NCBI RefSeq assembly: GCF_000963925.1
Contig: NZ_BAMV01000002.1
Location: 58,480-122,479, forward strand
DNA: 64,000 nucleotides
Origin: Acetobacter cibinongensis
GTDB taxonomy: Bacteria; Pseudomonadota; Alphaproteobacteria; Acetobacterales; Acetobacteraceae
Direction of reading: 5' to 3'
A program made the position numbers and the translations under genes. A model generated the notes under the pieces. It saw only the letters and a program-made list of their open reading frames with translations. It was not told the origin of the DNA and did not search any database. This document shows, piece by piece, positions 18,025 to 26,433 of this stretch. The first letter of the stretch is position 1. Each line of letters starts with the position of its first letter.

Positions 18025-20955
18025 ATGGCTGCTTATTCAGATTCTACCATTATACATTTCGATTATAATAAGACATCCAATGAAAAACAGGATAACTGCC
18101 TTGCGTGGGCTTTGCAGCAGGCTAAAGACCCGCAAGACGAAATTGTATTTTTTCTGCATACGACATCTCAGGTTGGTCATGTCATGCTGCGTGATCAGGC
18201 CACCCGCCTGCTGCACGATGCACGCGGCAGCACCAATGCCGTTTCGAATTTTTATTCAGACCTGCATGAAGTTGCTGCTTACGCACCAGACGTAATCCGG
18301 AATTTCGTAAGCCTGCCCGTTCAGGAACGTCAGTCACTTGCAGCTCTGCCGGGTTTTCATTTGTCTCAGGTTGCAAACCACCAGTTTGCCGGGGTTTCAT
18401 CCGTCAGTGACAAAAGCTCTACGGACTATACCACCACGGATAGTCACGTTCACTCCTGGCTTGATGCGTTGGGTGATGATGCGTGTGATGAAGAAAAGAG
18501 CGAACTCTCCCAGATTGGTGACGATGCCATGACGGTGCAGGCATGGTTCAAGGCACATGATCGTGGTGATCCGGCCCTGAACGACATGCCTCCTGAAGTT
18601 TCCGCCGCCTTCGACCGGCTGACGAGCAACGACGCAACGAAAAAAATTATTGAAACCAGCGATGGTACGGTTACGCGCGACACATTAAAAAAATTCATCT
18701 CAAATCTCGACAAAGCAGCAGATAACGCCTCGTCCAGCTACAAAGATTTCAAAAAAGCCAATCCGTCTGCTGATAACGTTGCCAAGGAAGAAGCGGTCGA
18801 AGCCTCTGTGCTTCAGGCCAATATGCCGGTGCTTGATAATGCGGGTGCAGCGTCCAAAACAGATGACTCATTTAATGTGGATGACCTGAAAGCCCTCTCT
18901 CAGGATGATAATAAAGGGCTTTCTCAGGCACTACGGGGGGCTGCAAGCTTCTTTTCCAATGCCGGGGAAACCAGAATAGTTTCTGAGGCCGCACTCAACC
19001 CAAGCCAGGTCAGTAACGGCGGCATCAATAATGCATCTTTGGCTGCGTGGCTGAAAAATGACACGAGCAAAAGTGAATCTGACACCATTGCCAGCATGAA
19101 AAGTGCAGCAATGGAACAGTTGGCCAAAGACAGCGGCGGCAATGCTGACAATGTGACGCCCGATTATTTTCAAGGCAAGGGATCAAACGCCAGTGCAGCA
19201 GATAAGGTAGCCGCCTACCTGCAACTCAGCCAGACTATTGGCCGCCTGAACGCAGGGGTTAACTACTTCCGGCAGAAAAGCCCCGATGACCTGTCAAGCG
19301 CCGATGAATATCATAACTATTACGATGGCCCAACACCTGGTGAAAAACGCTCAGACTTCATTAAGGATGTGCAGTCAAAAATCAGCGCCCTGAGCCAGGA
19401 TAGTGATGTTCAGTCATTTTTGTCTGATCACCTTTCCGATACGCTTCAGTCCATGGTCTCGAGCGACCCTAATATGAAAGCGGTTATCCAGAACCGTTTG
19501 GACACGACCTCAAGCAGCAGTGCTCTTGATGGTGCCTTTACGGATACCGCCAATCAGGATTCCTCCGCAAGTTCCTATGATACGACAACAAAAGCTCTGG
19601 GAACATTTTTGGCAAAGCCAAATTTCTATGCGCAAATGCTTGGAACAACGCCTGACCTGAACTCAGCGCTTAACGGCGCGTCCAGCAGTGTTCAGCAGCA
19701 AGTCAAAGATAATTACGAAGATATTGTTTCCGGCAAGCACATGGATAGCCTGATCCAGTCGGGCAAAAGCTCTCAGGAAGCACTCATTCAGACAGCCTTG
19801 GACAAAACTGTTTACGATAGCGTTCTGGATTCACAAACTGTGCAAGACGGAACGGACCGGTTTACAGATGCTGCCAACAAATATTCCCGTGAAGATCTGA
19901 CGTCAGGTCTGTCTGGCGATGATATGATCAAAGACCTCGGGTTTAGCGGGGTGGATGACCCGGCATTCCAAGCTTATATTGAAAAAAATCTGGACTCCCT
20001 CTCCCCTGCCGGATCTGACCAGGCCAGTGCCTCCGATATTCTGTCCATGGTTAGAAAAGTTTCCGACCTTTTAAGGCAGGGTCTGAAATTTGACGATGCC
20101 ATGGCTAAAGCATCAGACTCATGGAGCGCAGAAAAAGGTTCCATCCCTGATGTCTATAAGAAAGGCGTGTTCCACGGTGCATCTGCCCTGTTACTGGCTG
20201 GTGCCATGGGCGCACGGTTGGGCACAGGGGATAAAGGATCTGCTGCAACCAATGCACAACAAGCCTTGCAGACCGCCGGTTTGCTCACCGAGGGGGGAGC
20301 CAAAGCCTCGCCGCAGATGTACAGCAGCCTCGCTGATCGGGTAAAAGGTGATCAGGCCGCATACGACAATCTGAAAAGCATGCAGGAACTGCCCTCCTTC
20401 TCCGCTGAACAGGCTGAGCAGCTTGCCAAATATCAGTCTGAGAGAGACCAGCTCAACAACTTCAAAAATCTTTCTAAAGATGCTGAAAACGTTGGCAAAA
20501 GCATAGGCGGTGTAACTGGCAGCGTGATGGGCCTTGTATTAGGGGCAATTGGCGCAAAAGACGCCGCAAAGAACGGTGACAAAGGGGGCGCTGCCGCTCA
20601 AGGTGTTTTTGCCGGAATGAACGGAATTAGCGCAATCTCTGGTGCAGGAGAAGTTGCCACCTACCTGCTACCCCGCCTTGGTTTGGCAACTTCCATGGAC
20701 TCTCTGGCAGGTGTCTTTGGCGCGGTTGGCGGGGCAGCCGGGGCGCTGGCCGGAATTGGGTCTCTTATCTATGCTATTATTGAAGAAATCAAAATGGAAA
20801 ACAAAATAGCAAAAGAAGAAAAGGCCTGGTATGGCGAGCTACAGGATGGCTTCAAGCCCTCCGGTTCTGAACTGCCAAGCATGGCCGATCTTCTGTCACC
20901 CGATAACGGTACCTTACCTGCGGATGACAGCCCCAATGTTGGTACTTACGGCTAA
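18025..20955 (+). CDS. Candidate T3SS translocator/effector, NolX/HrpF-like, with Cys-His-Asp N-terminal domain
   Basis: A 976-residue protein with no signal peptide, rich in Ser, Asp and Ala. The middle region (~170-700) has repeated helical blocks such as D-G-T-V-T-R-D-T-L-K-K-F-I and A-L-R-G-A-A-S-F-F-S-N, resembling NolX/HrpF-type translocators. Hydrophobic segments near residues 715-735, 827-845 and 894-922 could insert in a host membrane. The N-terminus has Cys25 (D-N-C-L-A-W-A-L), His52 (V-G-H-V-M-L) and Asp65 (L-L-H-D-A-R-G-S), an order seen in papain-like folds. GAAAGG lies ~10 nt before the ATG. It opens the T3SS region and has its own terminator. The translocator role is inferred; HrpK-like effector is an alternative. 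Confidence 0.6.
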   Translation: MAAYSDSTIIHFDYNKTSNEKQDNCLAWALQQAKDPQDEIVFFLHTTSQVGHVMLRDQATRLLHDARGSTNAVSNFYSDLHEVAAYAPDVIRNFVSLPVQERQSLAALPGFHLSQVANHQFAGVSSVSDKSSTDYTTTDSHVHSWLDALGDDACDEEKSELSQIGDDAMTVQAWFKAHDRGDPALNDMPPEVSAAFDRLTSNDATKKIIETSDGTVTRDTLKKFISNLDKAADNASSSYKDFKKANPSADNVAKEEAVEASVLQANMPVLDNAGAASKTDDSFNVDDLKALSQDDNKGLSQALRGAASFFSNAGETRIVSEAALNPSQVSNGGINNASLAAWLKNDTSKSESDTIASMKSAAMEQLAKDSGGNADNVTPDYFQGKGSNASAADKVAAYLQLSQTIGRLNAGVNYFRQKSPDDLSSADEYHNYYDGPTPGEKRSDFIKDVQSKISALSQDSDVQSFLSDHLSDTLQSMVSSDPNMKAVIQNRLDTTSSSSALDGAFTDTANQDSSASSYDTTTKALGTFLAKPNFYAQMLGTTPDLNSALNGASSSVQQQVKDNYEDIVSGKHMDSLIQSGKSSQEALIQTALDKTVYDSVLDSQTVQDGTDRFTDAANKYSREDLTSGLSGDDMIKDLGFSGVDDPAFQAYIEKNLDSLSPAGSDQASASDILSMVRKVSDLLRQGLKFDDAMAKASDSWSAEKGSIPDVYKKGVFHGASALLLAGAMGARLGTGDKGSAATNAQQALQTAGLLTEGGAKASPQMYSSLADRVKGDQAAYDNLKSMQELPSFSAEQAEQLAKYQSERDQLNNFKNLSKDAENVGKSIGGVTGSVMGLVLGAIGAKDAAKNGDKGGAAAQGVFAGMNGISAISGAGEVATYLLPRLGLATSMDSLAGVFGAVGGAAGALAGIGSLIYAIIEEIKMENKIAKEEKAWYGELQDGFKPSGSELPSMADLLSPDNGTLPADDSPNVGTYG

Positions 20956-20969
20956 GTAACTCTGGCCCT

Positions 20970-21000
20970 GGAGAGTGAGCCTGCTCACTCTCCTGTTTTT
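20970..21000 (+). terminator. Terminator after the 976-aa secreted-protein gene
   Basis: GGAGAGTGAG / CTCACTCTCC perfect stem with a 4-nt loop, followed by TGTTTTTT, 14 nt after the stop codon. Confidence 0.9.
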
Positions 21001-21218
21001 TGGTAGGCTTTTTTCATAAGCCTGCTCCTGTTCCCTCTCCCGCAAAGAGTGGACTGGTCCGTTTTTGCGTACGGGCCAAGATGGGGCGTGAATACCGAGA
21101 CGCCCCATCCCTATATTTTATAATATGAAATTTTTATAAAACGCTTTTATTGATTTGCTGTTTTTTTATTTTACAGACATGCTTCCACCCTATTTCAGGT
21201 TTTAATAAGGTGTGCAGC

Positions 21219-22061
21219 ATGACTGTTTCAAATACGTTCAACACCAGCTCTGTAGCCGCAATAGAAGATGCGTTAGCTCATATGGGCATTGACCCGAACG
21301 AACTGGCGCAACTGTTTGGCAGCATGGCACAGCAAAATCAGGCTGGTGCGGTACAAACCACAGCAGCACCTGCTGCTCTCCCCACAACTCAGTCTGCACC
21401 GGTGGACAAGACAAACGCTCCCTCCTCTACCACACCAACGGCAGACGCTGCATCCAGCACAGTCGCTGCGCCGACTGTTGCTGCCGGGAGTGGTGACAAC
21501 ACGGTCACGATTGTAAATACCAGCAACCATGAGGAAAAGATTGGGGAATTCCTGAATGGGGGTTCTACCACTCAACCTGTTGCAGAAATTACGCTCAAGC
21601 CGGGTGAAAGTGGCACATTGAGCTACGCAAACGGCCAGGGTGGGTATATGGCTGAAGCCGATGCTTCCGGCGCGTATCGTTCCACAGCATCTCGTCTGGA
21701 ATTCTACGCTGATGCAAACGGCGTAAACAACACGGATGTCAGCTATATTGACGGCCGCAATGCCGCCATTCAGGTTTCTGACGACCGTGGCAATACGCTG
21801 GGCGATGCAGAAAGCATTGCAGCCTCCGCTCCAGAGTCCACCCTTTCAAAGGATAGCGCGGGCAATGTAACCATTGCCGGCTGGTATGACGGGTCTAACT
21901 CAACAATGCAGGCAGGTGGCGCTTATATGGAGCAGAAGCTCGGTACCGGTAATGCCTATATTCACCCTAATGATGACCAAAACCGCACCGCAGACACAAA
22001 CCCGATGACCATGGCACAGGACGTAAGCCAGAATTACGTTGCACGTTTTGGGGACGCCTAA
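21219..22061 (+). CDS. Putative T3SS-exported protein, function unknown
   Basis: A 280-residue protein from the ATG at 21219; AATAAGG lies 8 nt upstream and the upstream in-frame ATG (21150) would add an unrelated hydrophobic stretch. The first ~95 residues are Ala/Ser/Thr/Pro-rich with no Sec signal, the kind of N-terminus seen in type III substrates. Residues ~95-200 form a likely beta-rich domain (V-T-I-V-N-T-S-N, G-E-S-G-T-L-S-Y, S-R-L-E-F-Y-A-D-A-N-G). I do not recognise the family with confidence. Position between the translocator-like gene and the sct operon suggests export by this system. Confidence 0.6.
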   Translation: MTVSNTFNTSSVAAIEDALAHMGIDPNELAQLFGSMAQQNQAGAVQTTAAPAALPTTQSAPVDKTNAPSSTTPTADAASSTVAAPTVAAGSGDNTVTIVNTSNHEEKIGEFLNGGSTTQPVAEITLKPGESGTLSYANGQGGYMAEADASGAYRSTASRLEFYADANGVNNTDVSYIDGRNAAIQVSDDRGNTLGDAESIAASAPESTLSKDSAGNVTIAGWYDGSNSTMQAGGAYMEQKLGTGNAYIHPNDDQNRTADTNPMTMAQDVSQNYVARFGDA

Positions 22062-22071
22062 AAAGCCATTT

Positions 22072-22106
22072 CACTCTGCCACATACAAGGTGTGGCAGAG
22101 TGTTTT
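22072..22106. terminator. Bidirectional terminator between the exported-protein gene and sctU
   Basis: CACTCTGCCACA / TGTGGCAGAGTG perfect 12-bp stem, 7-nt loop, then TTTT. It lies 10 nt after the plus-strand gene and directly after the last gene of the minus-strand sct operon, so it can serve both. Confidence 0.85.
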
Positions 22107-23148
22107 AGATTATGCCCGCTTTACGCATACAGGAGATGGCCGTCTGAAACGCGTCTCGTGGCAATAGGCTACCAAGTGGCACGCGTGAGGCCAAAAGTCT
22201 GGTGGCTTCTGCATCCTCCACCAAGGGTATACCAGCGGTCTTTGCATCTTCCAGAAACTCCGGCAATCCGGTTTTTCCAGACCGGGCAACAAGGGCAGGC
22301 ACAAGCACGCCCGGTGGTGCATATTGGAACGCCACAGCGCCCTCCGTATCATAAACCACAAATGTTGCGTGCTTCAGGCCCATCCGCACATTACTGCCCA
22401 TGGCGGCACGCCGCTCCTGCCGCTGGGCCTTTTTAATGAGCGGGTTCCCCTCCGAATTTTTAAGCTCCTTTTTCTGCTCCGTACGGGTCATGCGCATTTC
22501 ACGCCGGAAGAGCAGGCGCTGAATACCCAAGTCCAGCCCACCAAGAATGAGAAAGCAAAAAATAGCTGAGAGCAGAAGCGGCCAGACCATTCCCTTCACC
22601 GCACCCGGCACGCAACCCGGACCACAGGCAGGCAGATGCACCAGTGACCGGACGTCTGACTTTACAACCAAAACAAGAGTGCAGAGAACAGCAAAGAATT
22701 TCAGAACAATTTTGAGACCATCAATACTGTTCCGGAGCGAGAAAATTCTCTGAAAACCACTAATCGGGTTTATTCGTTCAAATTTTGGCGCGAGTGGATC
22801 TGCTGAAAACACCAGTCCACCATTCCCAATAAGCGCCGCCACGCACACACTAAAAAACAATAAAGCCAACAACGGCAAAACAAACCAGATAAATACGGCT
22901 TCAAGGCGCTGCAAAATGAGTGGGAGGGCGACAGCGAGTGGCTGCTCGGCCAGTACGGCTGTATCAGATAAAGCTGCACCAAGTTGTGTGAACAGGTCTG
23001 AACTACGCAGGGCGACATAAAAAAGTGCGGTAACTGTCGCAACCGCCCCGACAAAATCCTTACTATTGGCAACCTGCCCTTTTTTGCGTGCCTCACGCAG
23101 CTTTTTGGGTGATGGCGGTAGCTCTTTACTTTCGCTCGTCTCACTCAT
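22105..23148 (-). CDS. sctU: T3SS export-apparatus switch protein SctU, lacking the NPTH motif
   Basis: A 347-residue FlhB/YscU-family protein. The N-terminus has the family signature P-P-S-P-K-K-L-R-E-A-R-K-K-G-Q-V, then four membrane helices (about 35-210), then the basic linker and cytoplasmic domain. In other members the cytoplasmic domain cleaves itself at N-P-T-H to change substrate class. Here the aligned residues 257-260 are G-L-K-H (22369-22380), within otherwise well-aligned sequence, so only the His remains and cleavage between Asn and Pro is impossible. Last gene of the operon; it overlaps sctT by 4 nt. Confidence 0.92.
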   Translation of the reverse strand: MSETSESKELPPSPKKLREARKKGQVANSKDFVGAVATVTALFYVALRSSDLFTQLGAALSDTAVLAEQPLAVALPLILQRLEAVFIWFVLPLLALLFFSVCVAALIGNGGLVFSADPLAPKFERINPISGFQRIFSLRNSIDGLKIVLKFFAVLCTLVLVVKSDVRSLVHLPACGPGCVPGAVKGMVWPLLLSAIFCFLILGGLDLGIQRLLFRREMRMTRTEQKKELKNSEGNPLIKKAQRQERRAAMGSNVRMGLKHATFVVYDTEGAVAFQYAPPGVLVPALVARSGKTGLPEFLEDAKTAGIPLVEDAEATRLLASRVPLGSLLPRDAFQTAISCMRKAGII

Positions 23149-23975
23149 GCCGGAGGCTGCCCAACCATAAGGCGCAAAGCCTCAAAAAAAGCCGGGATAC
23201 GCGCCACGTCCTGCCGGACAAAAAGGCATAGGTACGATGTGTAGAGTGTCAGAACAAAAAAGAAGACGATATTCCGCGCTCCCATAGCGTGGTCATCCAC
23301 ACGGAGAGAAGGTGCGGCCCGGCTGACAATGCTTAACGCGATATCGGACAGAAGCATGGCCAGCAGCATGGGAAGAGCCAGACTAATGGCCGAAGACAGC
23401 ATTTCATCTAAAAGCCCAAGCACCACTGTGGGAAAATGCTGTGAAAAACCCGGCAGACCTGACAGCGGCGGCCAGAGAGTCCAGCTTTCGTAGAGGCAGT
23501 GCAGCACCACCTGCAAACCGCCAGATGCTGCAAAATACGTAATACCCAGCAGCAAAAAGAAGCTGCCAGTGATGGACACATCTTCAAACCCTGCTGGGTC
23601 ATTAATACGCCCTTGTGTGGCACCACGCTGTAAATCGAGAATATCCCCTGCAACATCCAGCATCCAGAAGGGCATACCAAGCAAAAGCCCCAGCACACAG
23701 CCGAGTAGCCCCTCTTTTACACCCAGCATCATTAACGCAATCCCTGTATGCGGTGTCTGCTCAAGCATGGTCGCAATGAAGGGTACCGCAGGCAGAGCCA
23801 GCACGAGCGCCATTGCACCCCGCAACAGGCCTGTAATTTGAAAACGGGTGAAAACCGGATGAATGGAAAGCAGCCCCATGGGGCGCGCCATGGCAAAGCC
23901 CAGAGCCAGCAGCCAGTGCTGTAACAGCCCCAGCAACTCCAGCACGGACGATATATCGCCCCCCGCTGCCTTCAT
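23145..23975 (-). CDS. sctT: T3SS export-apparatus membrane protein SctT
   Basis: A 276-residue FliR/YscT-family protein with about seven hydrophobic helices; G-D-I-L-D-L-Q-R-G-A-T is the expected conserved loop after the third helix. With SctR and SctS it forms the gated export channel in the inner membrane. It overlaps sctU by 4 nt and follows sctS after 7 nt, so the R-S-T-U order is intact. Confidence 0.95.
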   Translation of the reverse strand: MKAAGGDISSVLELLGLLQHWLLALGFAMARPMGLLSIHPVFTRFQITGLLRGAMALVLALPAVPFIATMLEQTPHTGIALMMLGVKEGLLGCVLGLLLGMPFWMLDVAGDILDLQRGATQGRINDPAGFEDVSITGSFFLLLGITYFAASGGLQVVLHCLYESWTLWPPLSGLPGFSQHFPTVVLGLLDEMLSSAISLALPMLLAMLLSDIALSIVSRAAPSLRVDDHAMGARNIVFFFVLTLYTSYLCLFVRQDVARIPAFFEALRLMVGQPPA

Positions 23976-23982
23976 GGCACCA

Positions 23983-24249
23983 TTACCGCGTTAACGCCGG
24001 AAAGGAGTTAAATAGCTCCGTGGCCTCACGCTCAAGCGGCACAGCTAGCAGCGAGCCACCGAATAGAAGCAGGACTATCACTGTCAGCAACTTAAACGTC
24101 ATGGGCAAAGACTGGTCCTGCACCTGCGTGACAGCCTGCAAAATACCAACCAGAAGCCCGACCACCATGGCCGCCAGCAAAGGCAGGAGCGACATATACA
24201 GCACCAGAGACAGGGTGGACTGAAAATGAAAAACCAGCTGTTCAGACAT
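23983..24249 (-). CDS. sctS: T3SS export-apparatus membrane protein SctS
   Basis: An 88-residue FliQ/YscS-family protein with two membrane hairpin helices and the conserved G-L-L-V-G-I-L-Q-A-V-T-Q-V-Q-D-Q-S-L-P segment. It helps form the export channel with SctR and SctT. Length is normal and the gene sits between sctR and sctT as usual. Confidence 0.95.
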   Translation of the reverse strand: MSEQLVFHFQSTLSLVLYMSLLPLLAAMVVGLLVGILQAVTQVQDQSLPMTFKLLTVIVLLLFGGSLLAVPLEREATELFNSFPALTR

Positions 24250-24258
24250 GGCAGGATG

Positions 24259-24918
24259 TCATGTTGCGTAACTCAGAACCAGACCATGGATAAGCCGCGT
24301 CCAGCCTGTAATGGCCACAAACAGGAAAAGCTTGAGCGGCACCCCAATCGTGGAGGGAGAAACAGACGACATCCCCATTGCCATCAGCACTGCCGTGACA
24401 ACAAGATCTATCGCTATGAAGGGAAGATAGAGCAAAAAGCCGATTTCAAAAGCACGCTGGAGCTCAGACAGCAGGAAGGAGGGCAGCACAATCAGTAGGT
24501 CATCCGGGGCAGCTTTCAGGCCAGATTCCGTACCCCAGACACGCATGGTTGCATTGGTAAAAAACTCCCGCTCTCCGGGGCTGGTAAAACGGAGCATAAA
24601 GGCTTTTACAGGCTGTTCTGCCCGCTGGCCTGCCGCCAGCATGTCTGACAATGTCATATGATCTATGGGGGACGTCACAGCGGCTGCGTAGGCGCTCATG
24701 GCCACCGGAGCCATTACGTAAATGCTCAGAAGCAATGCAATACCATACAAAACAATGTTAGGGGGCGTTTGCTGGATACCCAGGGCATTGCGCAACAAAA
24801 ACAGCACGACAGCTATTTTGATAAAGCTTGTCATGGTAACGGCGGCAAACGTCACAAACCCCAGTGCGGTAATACCTACCAGAACGGCTGAAATATCGGG
24901 GCTGACCAGATTATTCAC
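24259..24918 (-). CDS. sctR: T3SS export-apparatus membrane protein SctR
   Basis: A 219-residue FliP/YscR-family protein. Visible markers: F-I-K-I-A-V-V-L-F-L-L-R-N-A-L-G-I-Q-Q-T-P-P-N and the late L-P-S-F-L-L-S-E-L-Q-R-A-F-E-I-G-F-L segment. Five copies of SctR with SctS and SctT build the export gate. It overlaps the end of sctQ by 8 nt. Confidence 0.96.
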   Translation of the reverse strand: MNNLVSPDISAVLVGITALGFVTFAAVTMTSFIKIAVVLFLLRNALGIQQTPPNIVLYGIALLLSIYVMAPVAMSAYAAAVTSPIDHMTLSDMLAAGQRAEQPVKAFMLRFTSPGEREFFTNATMRVWGTESGLKAAPDDLLIVLPSFLLSELQRAFEIGFLLYLPFIAIDLVVTAVLMAMGMSSVSPSTIGVPLKLFLFVAITGWTRLIHGLVLSYAT

Positions 24919-25921
24919 GCCCGAAAATCCTCATCACACGCACCCCGGCAGTACCCTCAACATCCACCAGTTCTCCTACCCCAATAGGCTGCCCGCCTAC
25001 ACAGAGCCGAACAGGCGCTTTAACCGGGTCTGCCCCGACCAGCACACTCCCTGGGCCAAGCGCACGTAATTCCGCCAACGTGATGGTCTGCTGCCCCATT
25101 TCAAAACTGATGATAATGGGCAGCGCATCTTCAGACGTTGCCTCGCCCGTTATGGCCTGTGCGCCTCCCGAGTTTCCCTCATGGACTGTATCGGGCATTG
25201 GCCTCTCCTTTTTGTCCGGATAGATTATGGCGCTTTCCAGCACCCAGCCTTGCGCTTCGGCCCAGTGCGCTCTGGCGTTTGCGGCCTGTTCCACCAGCAG
25301 CATGGCCTGAGCCGGGCTTCCTTGTTCAAGCAACACAACGTCTCCTGCATTCAGGCTGGAGAGCACTGACAAAGGAAGTGTTGTTGTGCCAACTCGGACA
25401 GCAAGGCTGAGAGAGACCGCATGGTCTGGCAGCGGCAAAACGGGCCAGAGCGCCAGAAGGCGGGCCAGGCAGGCAGGCGTTGCCTGCACAGCCACGGGCC
25501 AGTTGCGACCATCTGCTTCTACAACCGCATATCTGGCTTCGGCTAACGGTACGGCCTGCCCTATTCTGGAAAACCGGATTTCAGCACCCAGCATCTGCTC
25601 CAGCCAGGAAAAGCAGCCTTCAAGAAAAAGAAGGCTCGTGATGGCCTTGATATCGGACGGTATCGCCCGCTCCTCCACCCCTGCTCGTGCAGCCATAAAC
25701 GCAACACAGGGCGGCACCAGAAACACCCTGAAAGGCTCATGCCCGACATGCCCTTCGTAACAGACCCAGGCGCCACTCCACGGCTGCCTGCCATCATGCA
25801 GCACAAAGCCTTCTGCCAGCGACACCGCACTGTGTCTGGCATTGTTCTGCCGCAGGGCTTCTGCCTCTTTCAGGCTAATACGGGGTAGCATAAAGGGTTT
25901 GACCGCTGCGGGAACACTCAT
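24911..25921 (-). CDS. sctQ: T3SS cytoplasmic sorting-platform (C-ring) protein SctQ
   Basis: A 336-residue protein. The C-terminal ~70 residues form a SpoA/FliN-type domain (I-I-I-S-F-E-M-G-Q-Q-T-I-T-L-A-E-L, then V-G-V-G-E-L-V-D-V-E-G-T-like end), and a second, weaker SpoA-like stretch lies near residues 165-215. The N-terminal half is divergent, as usual for SctQ. It would form cytoplasmic pods that load substrates onto the ATPase. It overlaps sctO by 4 nt. Confidence 0.88.
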   Translation of the reverse strand: MSVPAAVKPFMLPRISLKEAEALRQNNARHSAVSLAEGFVLHDGRQPWSGAWVCYEGHVGHEPFRVFLVPPCVAFMAARAGVEERAIPSDIKAITSLLFLEGCFSWLEQMLGAEIRFSRIGQAVPLAEARYAVVEADGRNWPVAVQATPACLARLLALWPVLPLPDHAVSLSLAVRVGTTTLPLSVLSSLNAGDVVLLEQGSPAQAMLLVEQAANARAHWAEAQGWVLESAIIYPDKKERPMPDTVHEGNSGGAQAITGEATSEDALPIIISFEMGQQTITLAELRALGPGSVLVGADPVKAPVRLCVGGQPIGVGELVDVEGTAGVRVMRIFGRE

Positions 25922-26433
25922 GCCTGTTTTTCCGCCAAGCGCTGCGCAAACAACAGTTGTGAATGCTGGTCACGCGCTGCTTCTTCCCGCAACCACTCTG
26001 CGCGCTTATAGTCCTGCTGAATTTTGAGCATGAGCCTCTTACGCCGGGTGGCGCTATTCCGCACAAGCACCATCGCCACCTCGGCTTTTTTAGAAGCCGC
26101 TTCTGTTTGCCTGACACGTTGTCGTGCCTTTTTCTGGCTCAGGCTATGCTGCTGAATGGAGGCAAGGCCAGCTTCATCTTCCACATGCAACGCCTTTACG
26201 GTTCTTCCGCTCAACTCCTGCCCCACACGCCCCAACCACCGCTGGTGCCGTGCGTCTGTTTGGGCAGTACTCTCATGCTCATAGGCGGCTGTGGCTTCTG
26301 CCATCTGCTGGCGCGCCTGCGCTGTTTGTGCGCGTGCCACAGCAAGGTCACAGGTCGCCTGCTCTTCCCGCAACGTTTGGAGGCGTACTAACAAAGCAGC
26401 CTGCCTCAGCTTTAAACGATCCGGGTCAGCCAT
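25918..26433 (-). CDS. sctO: T3SS ATPase stalk protein SctO
   Basis: A 171-residue, almost wholly helical protein rich in Ala, Gln, Glu and Arg: the FliJ/YscO pattern of a two-stranded antiparallel coiled coil. SctO fits into the ATPase hexamer and links it to SctV. Sequence conservation in this family is low, so the call leans on composition, size and position between sctN and sctQ, the place of y4yJ in rhizobial clusters. It overlaps sctN by 22 nt. Confidence 0.78.
   Translation of the reverse strand: MADPDRLKLRQAALLVRLQTLREEQATCDLAVARAQTAQARQQMAEATAAYEHESTAQTDARHQRWLGRVGQELSGRTVKALHVEDEAGLASIQQHSLSQKKARQRVRQTEAASKKAEVAMVLVRNSATRRKRLMLKIQQDYKRAEWLREEAARDQHSQLLFAQRLAEKQA

Noticed and set aside
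22300..22450. A frameshift in sctU as an explanation for the missing NPTH.
   Set aside because: The frame aligns with the family on both sides and the conserved His and following strand are in place, so substitution, not frameshift, is the better reading.
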